From Methylobacterium dankookense (GTDB lineage: Bacteria > Pseudomonadota > Alphaproteobacteria > Rhizobiales > Beijerinckiaceae), in contig NZ_CABFVH010000003.1 of the NCBI RefSeq assembly GCF_902141855.1, forward strand, positions 124,001 to 188,000: DNA of 64,000 nt. Direction: 5' to 3'. The translations under genes were made by a program, and so were the position numbers. The stretch's first letter is position 1. Each line of letters opens with the position of its first letter. This document shows positions 25,500 through 34,577 of this stretch, piece by piece. The notes beneath the pieces were generated by a model that saw only the letters and a program-made list of their open reading frames with translations, did no database searches and had not been told where the DNA came from.

Positions 25500-26375
25500 A
25501 TGACGACCGCCCTGCAATACACCCTCTCGGGCCTCGCGATCGGGGGCATCTACGCCCTCGTCGCGCTCGGCTTCCACGTCATGTGGTCGGCCGCCAAGGC
25601 CGTGAACTTCGCCCACGGCGACACCCTGATGATCGGTGCCGTGCTCGCGGTGATGGGCGTCGATGCCGGCCTGCCGCTTCCCCTCGCCTGCCTCCTCGCC
25701 ATCCTGGCCGGCGCCCTGTTCGGCGTCGCGCTGGAGCGCTTCGCGGTGCGGCCCTTCATCGGCGCCAACGCCTCGATCGGCTGGATGCTCACCACCATCG
25801 CGGTGGGCATCATGGCCGAGTCCCTCGCCACCATGCAGTTCGGCGGCTTCTCGCGGCCCCTGCCCTCGCCGGGCGTCGCGGGCGCCGTCTCGATCCTCGG
25901 CGCGGGCGTCTATCCGCAGGAGCTCGTCATCCCGGCCGTCGCGGTGCTGGCGATGGTGGGCCTCCACCTGATGCAGCGGCGCACCCTCGTCGGGCGGGCC
26001 ATGCAGGCGGTGGCCCATAACCGGCAGGCGGCGGCGCTGATGGGCATCGACGTCGACCGGATCGTGATGCTCTCCTTCGGCCTCGCGGCCCTGTTCGGCG
26101 CCGGCGCGGGCGTGCTCGTCGCCCCCGTGATCCAGGCCTCCGCCAACATGGGCGTGCTCCTCGGGCTCAAGGGCTTCGCGGTCGCCATCATCGGCGGCAT
26201 CACCAGCGGGCCGGGCGTCGTCGTCGCCGGCCTCGCCTTCGGCGTCATGGAGAAGTTCGTCGAGGGCTACGTCTCGACCTCGGCGCGGGAGATCGTCGGC
26301 TTCAGCGCGATGATCCTGATCCTCCTCGCCTTCCCTCAAGGCCTGTTCGGCCGCCGGGAGATCTTCAAGGTATGA
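25500..26375 (+). CDS. ABC transporter permease, LivH type
   Basis: A 291-residue inner-membrane permease with about eight hydrophobic helices and the LivH hallmarks GLAIGGIYALVALGF near the N-terminus and GLKGFAVAIIGGI in the C-terminal half. It forms the channel with the LivM half of the next protein. Its start is preceded by two out-of-frame near-copies of the start region (ATGACGAGG at 25478 and 25489), and the GACGAGG of the second copy probably serves as ribosome site. It overlaps the next gene by 4 bases (ATGA), a sign of coupled translation. Confidence 0.92.
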   Translation: MTTALQYTLSGLAIGGIYALVALGFHVMWSAAKAVNFAHGDTLMIGAVLAVMGVDAGLPLPLACLLAILAGALFGVALERFAVRPFIGANASIGWMLTTIAVGIMAESLATMQFGGFSRPLPSPGVAGAVSILGAGVYPQELVIPAVAVLAMVGLHLMQRRTLVGRAMQAVAHNRQAAALMGIDVDRIVMLSFGLAALFGAGAGVLVAPVIQASANMGVLLGLKGFAVAIIGGITSGPGVVVAGLAFGVMEKFVEGYVSTSAREIVGFSAMILILLAFPQGLFGRREIFKV

Positions 26376-28153
26376 AGGCCCTCCACGCCCTCGGCTTCGC
26401 GCTCCTCGCCGTTATCCTCGTCGCCGTGCCGCTGACCTCCGGCAACGAGTACGAGCTGCGTCTGTTCATGCTGTTCCTGATCTACGGCATGATCGCGGTC
26501 GGCCTGAACGTCCTCGTGGGCCTCACCGGGCTCGTCTCGCTCGGCCAGGCCGGCCTGTTCGCGCTCGGCGCCTATGCGGGCGCGATCCTGGCGATCCGGC
26601 TCGGCCTCGACCTCCTGCTCGCGAGCCTCGGCGCGGCGGTGGTCGCGGGCCTGTTCGGCGCGGCGCTCGCCTATCCGAGCGTGCGGGTGCGCGGCGTCTA
26701 CCTCGCGGTGGTGACGATCGCCTTCGGCCTCATCGTCGAGAACGTCGCCATCGAATGGCAGGGCCTGACCGGGGGCACCACCGGGCTCACCGGCATCCCG
26801 GGCCCGAACCTGCTCGGCCATCCGCTCTCGGGCTACGCCTTCTACGCGGTGCTCGCCCTCACGCTGTTCCTGGCGACGCTCGCCGCGCACAACCTGAAGC
26901 ATTCGGGCTACGGCCGGGCGATGCTGGCGGTGGCCCAGAGCGAGACGGCGGCGCGCAGCCTCGGCATCGGCGCCACCGGCATCCGCACGCTGGCCTTCGC
27001 GGTCGCGGCGGTGACGGCGGGGGTCGCCGGCAGCTTCTACGCCTTCCTCAACGCCTACATCTCGCCCGACATCTTCACCTTCTCGGATTCCGTCCGCTTC
27101 CTGCTGATGGTGATCCTGGGGGGCGCGGCCTCGACCTTCGGGCCGGTGCTCGGCGCCTTCATCCTCACCTACCTGCCCGAGGTGCTGCAGCGCTTCGCCG
27201 AGTGGCAGAAATTCGCCTACGGCGCGCTGCTGCTGGCGGTGATGTTCGGCCTGCCCGGCGGCATCCTCGGCACGCTGGGCCAGCTCTACGCCCGCCTGCG
27301 ACCGGGCCCGCGCGGGGTCGACCCGGCCGAGGGCATGCCCGCCTCCGAGACCCTGGCGGGCCGCGCCCCCGCCGCCCTGGAGACGGACGGCCTCACCGTG
27401 CGCTTCGGCGGCCTCACCGCCCTGAATGCGGCCGGTATCCGCGTCGCCCCAGGGGAGATCCACGCCCTGATCGGCCCGAACGGAGCGGGCAAGTCGACCT
27501 TCGTCAACACGATCTCGGGCTTCTACCGGCCGAGCGCGGGTGCGTTCCGCCTCGACGGAACGGACCTCGCCGGCCGGAAGGTCCACGCCATCGCCCGGCT
27601 CGGCCTCGCCCGCACCTTCCAGAACACCGAGCTGTTCGGGCAGATGACGGTCCTGGAGAACGTCATGGTCGGGGGCTTCACGCATCTCGGCTACCGCCTG
27701 CCCGGCGCGATCCTGCGCACGCCCCGCTTCCGCCGCGAGGAGGCGGCCTGCCGGGCCGCCGCGATCGGGCTCCTCGACTTCGTGGGCCTCGCCGACGTGG
27801 CCAACGAGCAGGCCCGCTTCCTGCCCTTCGGCCACCAGCGCCGCCTGGAGATCGCCCGGGCGCTCGCCACGCGGCCGCGCCTCCTCCTCCTCGACGAGCC
27901 GGCCGCAGGCCTGACCACGCAGGAGATCGATGAGCTCGAGGCGATGATCCGCAGGATCGCGGGGCTCGGGGTCTCGGTGCTGCTGATCGAGCACCATGTC
28001 GACCTGATCATGGCAGTCGCCGACACCGTGACGGTGCTCGATTACGGCCAGATCATCGCAAGCGACCGCCCGGAGGCGGTGCAGGCCGATCCGCGCGTGA
28101 TCGAGGCCTATTTCGGCGGCCCCTCCGCCATCCTCGCTGAGGAGGCCGCCTGA
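26372..28153 (+). CDS. LivM-LivG fusion: ABC permease joined to ATPase
   Basis: A 593-residue fusion. Residues 1 to about 310 are a LivM-type permease (GLNVLVGLTGLVSLGQAGLF). After a short linker an ATPase follows from about 330, with Walker A GPNGAGKST, the degenerate signature LPFGHQRRLEIARAL in place of LSGGQ, as usual for LivG, and Walker B LLLLDEPAAGL. Elsewhere these are commonly separate genes; fused forms do occur. The fusion fixes one permease half to one nucleotide-binding half. It overlaps livH by 4 bases and livF by one (TGATG). No frameshift is needed to read through. Confidence 0.92.
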   Translation: MKALHALGFALLAVILVAVPLTSGNEYELRLFMLFLIYGMIAVGLNVLVGLTGLVSLGQAGLFALGAYAGAILAIRLGLDLLLASLGAAVVAGLFGAALAYPSVRVRGVYLAVVTIAFGLIVENVAIEWQGLTGGTTGLTGIPGPNLLGHPLSGYAFYAVLALTLFLATLAAHNLKHSGYGRAMLAVAQSETAARSLGIGATGIRTLAFAVAAVTAGVAGSFYAFLNAYISPDIFTFSDSVRFLLMVILGGAASTFGPVLGAFILTYLPEVLQRFAEWQKFAYGALLLAVMFGLPGGILGTLGQLYARLRPGPRGVDPAEGMPASETLAGRAPAALETDGLTVRFGGLTALNAAGIRVAPGEIHALIGPNGAGKSTFVNTISGFYRPSAGAFRLDGTDLAGRKVHAIARLGLARTFQNTELFGQMTVLENVMVGGFTHLGYRLPGAILRTPRFRREEAACRAAAIGLLDFVGLADVANEQARFLPFGHQRRLEIARALATRPRLLLLDEPAAGLTTQEIDELEAMIRRIAGLGVSVLLIEHHVDLIMAVADTVTVLDYGQIIASDRPEAVQADPRVIEAYFGGPSAILAEEAA

Positions 28154-28890
28154 TGTCGCACCCGCCCCTGCTCGCGGTCGAGGATCTGGAGGTCCGCTAC
28201 GGCGCGGCCACGGCGCTCCGCGGCGCGAGCCTCGCCGTGCGGCGCGGCCAGCTCGTCGCGGTGATCGGCAACAACGGCGCGGGCAAGACCTCGCTGATGC
28301 GCGGGCTGACCGGCCTCGTGCGCCCGAGCGCCGGCCGCGTCCTGTTCAAGGGCGAGGAGGTCACGCGGCTTCCCGCCCACGCCAAGGTCGCGCGCGGCCT
28401 CGCCATGGTGCCGGAGGGGCGCCTGATCTTCCCCGACCAGAGCGTGGAGGACAACCTGATCCTCGGCGCCTACGCCCATGGCGGCCTCAGGTCCAAGCGG
28501 GCGAAGGAGACCCTGGAGCGGGCGCTCGTCCTCTTCCCGCGCCTGCGCGAGCGGCTGCGCCAGCCCGCCGGCAGCATGTCGGGCGGCGAGCAGCAGATGC
28601 TCGCCATCGCCCGCGGCCTGATGGCCGAGCCCGATCTCCTCGTCATCGACGAGCTCTCGCTCGGCCTCGCGCCGCGGGTCGTCGAGCAGCTGATCGGCGT
28701 CCTGCGCGACCTCAACCGCCAGGGCCTCACCATTCTTCTCGTCGAGCAGCTTGCATCCTACGCGCTCGCCATCGCCGACCACGCCTACGTGGTGGCGCAG
28801 GGGCGCGTGGTGCGGGACGGCCCGAGCGGGCAGATCGCCCGCGACCCCGAGGTCATGGAGACCTTCCTCGGCAAGAAGAAAGCCGCCTGA
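28153..28890 (+). CDS. ABC transporter ATP-binding protein, LivF type
   Basis: The second nucleotide-binding subunit, 245 residues. Walker A GNNGAGKTS is at residues 39-47, the signature is SGGEQQMLAIARGL and Walker B is LLVIDELSLGLAP. The VPEGRLIFPDQSVEDNL segment is characteristic of LivF. It completes the transporter with the binding protein, LivH and the LivM-LivG fusion, acting at the cytoplasmic face of the inner membrane. Confidence 0.93.
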   Translation: MSHPPLLAVEDLEVRYGAATALRGASLAVRRGQLVAVIGNNGAGKTSLMRGLTGLVRPSAGRVLFKGEEVTRLPAHAKVARGLAMVPEGRLIFPDQSVEDNLILGAYAHGGLRSKRAKETLERALVLFPRLRERLRQPAGSMSGGEQQMLAIARGLMAEPDLLVIDELSLGLAPRVVEQLIGVLRDLNRQGLTILLVEQLASYALAIADHAYVVAQGRVVRDGPSGQIARDPEVMETFLGKKKAA

Positions 28891-28972
28891 GCGGCCCATC
28901 CGCGAACCCGGCTCAACGCGGCGCCCCCCGGCGCCGCGAACGCTCCCTCACGCCCGAAGAAAAGGACCCGCC

Positions 28973-29674
28973 ATGTCCCAGCGCGTCGTCGACCTGAGCC
29001 TCCTGATCGAGGACAACATGCCGGCCCACAAGCTCTTCCAGCGGCCGGTGATCACCACGCATCTCAGCCACGAGAGCTCGGCCGCCCTCAACCTCGGCGT
29101 GCCGGGCGACGCGATGACCTTCCAGACCAACTTCATCGCGATGCTCGACCATGTCGGCACCCACGTGGACGCGTTTCTTCACGTGAATCCGAAGGGCCAG
29201 CCCGTCGACCAGATGCCGCTGGAGCTGTTCATGGGCAAGGCGGTCTGCTTCGACCTGCGCCACATCCCCGATCTCGGCGACATCACCGTCGCCGACATGG
29301 AGGCGGCCGAGGCCAAGAGCGGCGTCAGGGTCGACGGGCACATCGTGCTGCTCTGCACGGGCTTCCACGCCCGCAACTATCCGGGCCTCGATTCCGTCTG
29401 GAAGAACCCGCTCCTCACCGCCGAGGCCACGAAATGGCTGCACGAGCGCGGCTCGCGGATGCACGGGGTCGAGGGTCCCTCCACCGACAAGCCGAGCGAC
29501 AACATCTTCGCCCAGCATCGCCTTTGCCGCGACCTCGGCATGAGCCACTGGGAGTGGCTGGTGAACCTGGAGGAGCTGCTCGGCAAGGGCGAGGTGCAGT
29601 TCTTCGGCGTGCCGCTGAAGTTCAAGGGCGGCTCCGGCTCGCCGGTGCGCGCCTTCGCCCTCGTCAACGACTGA
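28973..29674 (+). CDS. Cyclase-family metal-dependent hydrolase
   Basis: A 233-residue protein of the family that includes bacterial kynurenine formamidase and isatin hydrolase. The metal-binding and catalytic motif HVGTHVDAFLH is intact, followed by a catalytic-type His-Glu region (ATKWLHERG, HGVEGPSTD). The family opens cyclic or N-formyl amides, usually with zinc or manganese. It lies 82 bases after livF with a good AAGGA site 8 bases before the ATG and is followed by an amidase, which suggests successive hydrolysis of an imported amide. The substrate is unknown. Confidence 0.85.
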   Translation: MSQRVVDLSLLIEDNMPAHKLFQRPVITTHLSHESSAALNLGVPGDAMTFQTNFIAMLDHVGTHVDAFLHVNPKGQPVDQMPLELFMGKAVCFDLRHIPDLGDITVADMEAAEAKSGVRVDGHIVLLCTGFHARNYPGLDSVWKNPLLTAEATKWLHERGSRMHGVEGPSTDKPSDNIFAQHRLCRDLGMSHWEWLVNLEELLGKGEVQFFGVPLKFKGGSGSPVRAFALVND

Positions 29675-29726
29675 CCCTGTCGCGGCGCCCCGCGGGGCGC
29701 CGCAGCCCGATGCGGAGAGCGCAGCG

Positions 29727-31136
29727 ATGACGAGCGACCTCGACTTCATGACCGCGCTGGACCTGCGCCGCCTGGTCGCGACGCGCGCGGTCTCGCCGGT
29801 GGAGCTCACGGAGCGCGCCCTCGCCCGCGCCGAGGCGAGCCAGGCGACGCTCAACGCCTTCTGCCACCTGATGCCGGAGGAGGCCCGCGCCGCCGCCCGG
29901 GCCGCCGAGGAGGCCGTGATGCGGGGCCAGCCCCTCGGGCTGCTCCACGGCCTGCCGGTCTCGGTGAAGGACCTGATCGCGGTCGCCGGCGTGCCCTACG
30001 CCTCGGGCTCGCGCGCCATGGCGGGCAACGTCGCCGCAGCCGACGCGCCCTCGGTCGAGCGGCTGCGTGCGGCTGGCGCAATCATCGTCGGCAAGACCAC
30101 GACGAGCGAGTTCGGGGCCAAGCCCGTGGGCGATTCGCCGCTCACCGGCATCACCCGCCACCCCTGGGACCTCTCCAGGACGCCGGGCGGTTCGAGTGCC
30201 GGCGCGGCCGCTTCGGTGGCGGCGGGGATCACGCCCTTCGCGCTCGGCACCGACGGCGGCGGCTCCTTACGCATCCCGGCCGCGCTCACCGGCCTCGTCG
30301 GGCTCAAGGCCCAGTTCGGCCGCGTGCCGGTCTGGCCGACCTCGGCGACGCCGACACTCGCCCATGTCGGCTCCCTCGCCCGCAATGTCGCCGATGCCGC
30401 CCTGCTGACGACGGCGGTCGCCGGCCACGACCCGCGCGATCCCTTCGCGGTGGCGGGGCCAGTGCCCGATCTCCTCGGTGCGACCAAGGCCTCGGTCGCG
30501 GGTCTGCGGGTCGCCTGGAGCGCCACCCTCGGCTATGCCCGTCCGGACCCGGAGGTGGCGGCGATCGCGCGCGCCGCCGCGACGGCGCTCGCCGACCAGG
30601 GCGCGATCGTGGAAGAGGTCGAGGCGGTCTTCGAAACCGACCCGGCCGACCTCTGGACTGCCGAGTTCTATGCGGGGATCGGGACGCGGCTGCGGGACGT
30701 CCTCGAGACGCGCCGGGACCTGCTCGACCCGGCGGTCGCCGACGTGCTCGACGCAGCCCTCGCGCAGGAGATGCGCGCCTATTACGAGACCGTCTTCGCC
30801 CGCTACGCCCTGCGGGACCGGATGGCCCGCTTCTTCGCCGAACACGACGTCCTGCTTTCACCGACCCTGCCGATCTCCGCGCTGGAGGCGGGCCGGAACA
30901 TCCCCGCGGGGCTGGAGGACCGCAGCCTCGTCTCCTGGGCCTTCTACACCTATCCCTTCAACCTGACGGGCCAGCCCGCGGCCTCCGTCTGCGCCGGGCT
31001 CGCCGCGGACGGGATGCCGGTCGGCCTCCAGATCGTCGGCCGCAGCCTCGGCGAGGCGGATGTGGTGCGCGCCGCCGCGGCGGTGGAGCGAACGAAGCCG
31101 CCGGGCTACAATCTTCGGCCATTTACAGTGCCCTGA
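29727..31136 (+). CDS. Amidase (amidase-signature family)
   Basis: A 469-residue amidase-signature enzyme. The catalytic Ser-cisSer-Lys triad can be seen as Lys in LPVSVKDLIAV and the two serines in TPGGSSAGAAAS and GTDGGGSLRIPA. It hydrolyses a carboxamide to acid and ammonia in the cytoplasm. It is the last gene of the transporter operon, 52 bases after the cyclase-family gene, with GGAG in front of the ATG. Together with its neighbours it would release nitrogen from the transported compound. An insertion-sequence remnant lies right behind it. Confidence 0.88.
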   Translation: MTSDLDFMTALDLRRLVATRAVSPVELTERALARAEASQATLNAFCHLMPEEARAAARAAEEAVMRGQPLGLLHGLPVSVKDLIAVAGVPYASGSRAMAGNVAAADAPSVERLRAAGAIIVGKTTTSEFGAKPVGDSPLTGITRHPWDLSRTPGGSSAGAAASVAAGITPFALGTDGGGSLRIPAALTGLVGLKAQFGRVPVWPTSATPTLAHVGSLARNVADAALLTTAVAGHDPRDPFAVAGPVPDLLGATKASVAGLRVAWSATLGYARPDPEVAAIARAAATALADQGAIVEEVEAVFETDPADLWTAEFYAGIGTRLRDVLETRRDLLDPAVADVLDAALAQEMRAYYETVFARYALRDRMARFFAEHDVLLSPTLPISALEAGRNIPAGLEDRSLVSWAFYTYPFNLTGQPAASVCAGLAADGMPVGLQIVGRSLGEADVVRAAAAVERTKPPGYNLRPFTVP

Positions 31137-31194
31137 CCGGCTGGCTTTGGGCCGGGCTGTTTGAGAGGATCCGCCAGGACCGAAGGAGTCGGAC

Positions 31195-31302
31195 ATGCGG
31201 CGAGGTCAGAAGACGAGCGCGGAGCAGGTCGTGCTGAAGCTGGGCCAGATCGAGGTGCAGACAGCCCCCGGGCGCTCGATGGCTTCTTCATGTCGACGGT
31301 AA
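31195..31302 (+). mobile_element. IS3-family transposase OrfA remnant
   Basis: The 35-residue frame MRRGQKTSAEQVVLKLGQIE... matches the N-terminus of the OrfA helix-turn-helix protein of IS3-group elements, with a good AAGGAG site upstream. After about 30 residues the similarity is lost and a stop follows; OrfB and the right end are absent. It lies between the amidase and tRNA-Pro. It marks a past insertion and deletion, not an active element. Confidence 0.65.
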
Positions 31303-31410
31303 TCTGCCAAGGTCGATCCTGAATTCCGGGCCAGGACCTCGAAAACTCAGCCCATGCATCTAGGCCAGGGAACGTGGATCTTGTGGCCCGATCGGGCCCA
31401 GAAACGGCAA

Positions 31411-31430
31411 AGGCGGCTCGAAGGCCGCCT
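31411..31430 (-). terminator. Hairpin terminator of tRNA-Pro
   Basis: AGGCGGC-six bases-GCCGCCT lies just downstream of tRNA-Pro on its strand, followed by TTTGCCGTTT. It is a plausible factor-independent terminator, although the T-run is imperfect. The perfect palindrome GGCCCGATCGGGCC lies a few bases further on at 31386. Confidence 0.55.
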
Positions 31431-31460
31431 ATCGCAAATGTCTCACCCGGCTGAAATTTA

Positions 31461-31538
31461 TGGTCGGAGCGAGAGGATTCGAACCTCCGACCCCTAGTCC
31501 CCCAGACTAGTGCGCTAACCGGGCTGCGCTACGCTCCG
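31461..31538 (-). tRNA. tRNA-Pro (GGG)
   Basis: The acceptor stem CGGAGCG/CGCTCCG closes, the anticodon loop reads CTGGGGG with anticodon GGG, the T arm has GGTTCGAATCC, and CCA is encoded. It stands alone. Confidence 0.96.
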
Positions 31539-31698
31539 ACGCCCCGAAGGGCAGGCGGGGATTTAGCTTCCTGCTCCGCCATGCGCAAGCCCCTCGAAGC
31601 GGCTCGTGGAACCTGAGGGCGGCCCGCTCGTGCTCTGGCCCTCGGCGGCGGGGGCGGGTAACCGGGGCGGGCCGCGATCGCGCATGCACGGAGCCCGG

Positions 31699-32970
31699 AT
31701 GGAACGACCCCTCGCCTTCGACCTGACGCGGCTGGTGACGCGGCTGCGGCATGCGAGCCCCTCGGGGATCGACCGGGTCGACCTGGCCTATGCCCGCCGG
31801 GTGCTCGGGACCGCGGGCGCGCGCTTCGGAGTGGTGTCGACGGCGTTCGGCCCGCGGGTGCTCGACCGGGCGCGGGCGCTCGCCTTCGTCGAGGCGGTGG
31901 CCGCGGGCTGGGTCGAGGACGGGGCGGCCGAGGCCGATCCGGTCTATCGCCGCCTCGCCGCCCGGCTCGGAAGCGGGATTGCGAGCGCCGCGCCGGCGGC
32001 TCCGGCGCGCTCGGCCGGGTCGCGCCGGGCGATCCAGGCGCGGGCGAGCGCCACGATCCTGCGTGGCGCCTCCATCGCGGCCCTGCCGCAGGGTAGCCTC
32101 TACCTGCACAGCTCGCATCTGCGCCTCGACAAGCCGGGCCGGTTCGACTGGCTCTACGACCGTCGCGACGTGCGCGCCGCCTTCTTCGTGCACGACCTCA
32201 TCCCCATCACCCATCCCGAATACGGCCGCCCTGGCGAGGCGGAGCGCCATGCCGAGCGGATGCGCACGGTCGGCCGCCACGCCGCCGCGATCCTGGCGAA
32301 CTCCGCCGACACCGCCGCGCGCACCGGCGCCTATCTCGCGCAGGAAGGCTACTGGCCGCCGCCGATGGCGGTGGGCCATCTCGGTGTCGAGCCGGCCTTC
32401 GGGCGGGAGGGGCCGCGCCTGTCCTGCGCGCGGCCGACCTTCGTGGTCTGCGGCACCATCGAGCCGCGCAAGAACCATCTGCTCCTGCTCCATCTCTGGC
32501 GGACGCTCGCCGAGCGCATGGGCCCGGCCACGCCCCGCCTCGTCCTCGTGGGACGGCGCGGCTGGGAGGCCGAGAACATCGTGGACATGCTGGAGCGCTG
32601 CGAGGCCATCCGCGCGCATGTCGTGGAGGTCTCCGGCCTCTCGACCCACGGGCTCGCCGCCCTGATGCGCGGCGCCACCGCCCTGCTGATGCCCTCCTTC
32701 ACCGAGGGCTACGGCATCCCCATCGTCGAGGCCGCCGCCTCCGGCCTGCCGGTGGTCGCCTCGGACATCCCGGTCCACCGGGAGATCGGGGCCGGCTTCT
32801 GCGACCTGATCGATCCCCTGGACGGCACCGGCTGGATGCGGGCGGTGGAGGAGATCGCCGCCCCGGATTCGAGCCGCCGCGCCGACCTCGCCCGACGCCT
32901 CGACGGCTACACCCCCCCCGACTGGACCGGCCATTTCGCCGCCGTCGCGCCGCTCCTCGAAAGCCTTTGA
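31699..32970 (+). CDS. Glycosyltransferase, GT4 family
   Basis: A GT-B-fold glycosyltransferase of 423 residues. The C-terminal half has the nucleotide-sugar binding region: VVCGTIEPRKNHLLLL, then VLVGRRGWEAEN, and the E-x7-E motif in SFTEGYGIPIVEAAASGLPV. The N-terminal half is more variable, as expected for the acceptor side. It resembles WbdA/mannosyltransferase-like members. No other polysaccharide gene is nearby. ATG 31699 was preferred; an ATG at 31684 is also possible. The sugar and acceptor are not known. Confidence 0.87.
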   Translation: MERPLAFDLTRLVTRLRHASPSGIDRVDLAYARRVLGTAGARFGVVSTAFGPRVLDRARALAFVEAVAAGWVEDGAAEADPVYRRLAARLGSGIASAAPAAPARSAGSRRAIQARASATILRGASIAALPQGSLYLHSSHLRLDKPGRFDWLYDRRDVRAAFFVHDLIPITHPEYGRPGEAERHAERMRTVGRHAAAILANSADTAARTGAYLAQEGYWPPPMAVGHLGVEPAFGREGPRLSCARPTFVVCGTIEPRKNHLLLLHLWRTLAERMGPATPRLVLVGRRGWEAENIVDMLERCEAIRAHVVEVSGLSTHGLAALMRGATALLMPSFTEGYGIPIVEAAASGLPVVASDIPVHREIGAGFCDLIDPLDGTGWMRAVEEIAAPDSSRRADLARRLDGYTPPDWTGHFAAVAPLLESL

Positions 32971-32976
32971 GTCCGA

Positions 32977-33083
32977 GTTTCGAAAGGGATCATCCCTTTC
33001 GTGGGTCCAGGGCAAAGCCCTGGAGAAAGCCGGGGCCCTGCCCCGGCACCCCGCCAAAGGGATGATCCCTTTGGGAACCCCAG
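32977..33083. repeat. Family A intergenic repeat, complete copy
   Basis: The same layout as at 3953: TTTCGAAAGGGATCATCCCT, GGGTCCAGGGCAAAGCCCTGG, then GGGGCCCTGCCCCGGCACCC and CCGCCAAAGGGATGATCCCT. It fills the whole gap between two convergent genes, so it could serve as a bidirectional terminator. Confidence 0.75.
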
Positions 33084-33084
33084 G

Positions 33085-34434
33085 TCATGCGAAGAGCGTG
33101 CGGGCGAGGCGGGAATGGTCCTCGCGCAGGCGGTGCACGTCGAGCCCGAGCGGCGCGCCGTCGATCACCCGCCAAGCGCCGGCCACCATCACCCGGTCGG
33201 CCCGGGTCGCCCCGCAGAGCACGAGGGCGGCGAGCGGGTCGTGCGCGCCGGAGAAGCGCAGCTCGTCCAGGGTGAACAGGGCGAGGTCCGCCTCGCGGCC
33301 CGGCGCGATCCGGCCGATATCGGCGCGGCCGAGGCAGGCGGCCGAGCCCTCCGTCGCCCAGCGCAGGGCGTCGCGGTGGGTCACGGCCTCCGCGCCGTAG
33401 GTCAGGCGGTTGAGCAGCAGTGCGTGACGCACGCCCTCGATCAGGTTGGAGCCGTCGTTGGAGGCCGAGCCGTCGACGCCGAGGCCAACGGGGCTGCCCG
33501 CCGCCTCCAGCTCGCAGGTGCGGCAGCGGCCCGAGGCGAGAACCATGTTCGAGGTCGGGCAGTGGCAGATGCCGACCCCGGCCCGGCCGAGGCGGGCCAC
33601 CTCCGCATCGTTGAAATGGATGCCGTGGGCGAGCCAGGTGCGGGGCCCGAGCCAGCCGACCTCCTCCAGATATTCCACGGGGCGCTGCCCGAAGAGCGCC
33701 TGGCAGTAATCGTCCTCCTGGAGCGTCTCGCCGAGATGGGTGTGCAGGCGGCAATCGTGGGCCTCGGCGAGGTGCGCGCTCTCGCGCATCAGCCGCTTCG
33801 TCACCGCGAAGGGCGAGCAGGGGGCGAGCCCGATCTGGACCATCGCGCCGGGCCTGGAATCGTGGAACAGGCGCAGCACCCGCTCGCTGTCGTCGAGGAT
33901 CGTGTCGTCGTCCTGCGTCAGGCTTCCCGGCGGCAGGCCGCCCTCCGCGTCCGACAGGCTCATCGAGCCGCGGGTGATGAAGGCGCGGATCCCGAGCGCC
34001 CGCGCCTCCTCGACCTGCACGTCGACGGCATCCTCCAGCCCCTTCGGGAACAGGTAGTGGTGGTCCCCCGCCGTGGTGCAGCCGGAGAGCAGCAGCTCCG
34101 TGAAGGCAACCCGCGTGGCGAGGCGGAAGGCCTCGGGGGTGATGCGGTCCCAGACCGGATAGAGCGCCTTCAGCCAGGGGAAGAGCGGCTTGTCGATCGC
34201 CGCCGGATGGGCCCGCGTCAGGGTCTGGAAGGCGTGATGATGGGTGTTGATCAGGCCGGGGATGACCACATGGGCGGAGGCGTCGAAGGTCTCGTCCACG
34301 GGCTGGGCCGGCTCGGCGCCGGCGGGGAGGCATTCGGCGATGCGGGAGCCCTCCACCACCACGCCGCCCGCCGCCCCCTCCGCGAGGATGGCGAGGGGTC
34401 GGCGGATCCAGAGCCTGCGGGCGGCTGCCGTCAT
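33085..34434 (-). CDS. 8-oxoguanine deaminase-like amidohydrolase
   Basis: An amidohydrolase-superfamily enzyme of 449 residues in the group of 8-oxoguanine deaminase, AtzB and guanine deaminase. Metal ligands are visible in LINTHHHAFQTLTR, in the second His block THLGETLQEDD and in the Asp segment LGVDGSASNDGSN. The LFPWLKALYPVW stretch after the first motif is typical of the 8-oxoguanine deaminase group. It would deaminate an aminated purine or triazine-like ring in nucleobase salvage or detoxification. The start at ATG 34434 matches the family's N-terminal beta domain. The exact substrate is inferred. Confidence 0.82.
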   Translation of the reverse strand: MTAAARRLWIRRPLAILAEGAAGGVVVEGSRIAECLPAGAEPAQPVDETFDASAHVVIPGLINTHHHAFQTLTRAHPAAIDKPLFPWLKALYPVWDRITPEAFRLATRVAFTELLLSGCTTAGDHHYLFPKGLEDAVDVQVEEARALGIRAFITRGSMSLSDAEGGLPPGSLTQDDDTILDDSERVLRLFHDSRPGAMVQIGLAPCSPFAVTKRLMRESAHLAEAHDCRLHTHLGETLQEDDYCQALFGQRPVEYLEEVGWLGPRTWLAHGIHFNDAEVARLGRAGVGICHCPTSNMVLASGRCRTCELEAAGSPVGLGVDGSASNDGSNLIEGVRHALLLNRLTYGAEAVTHRDALRWATEGSAACLGRADIGRIAPGREADLALFTLDELRFSGAHDPLAALVLCGATRADRVMVAGAWRVIDGAPLGLDVHRLREDHSRLARTLFA

Positions 34435-34577
34435 GGGTGGGTCCTCATCCTGCGCGATCCCGCTTCGCCCTTGATCCGCCTTGTAACCGCTGCGGCGGCG
34501 CGGCGAAGAGTCCGACACACGCATCGATCGACCCATCCGGCGGTTTCCCGCCGAACCCCCGACAGCCCCCACCGCCC

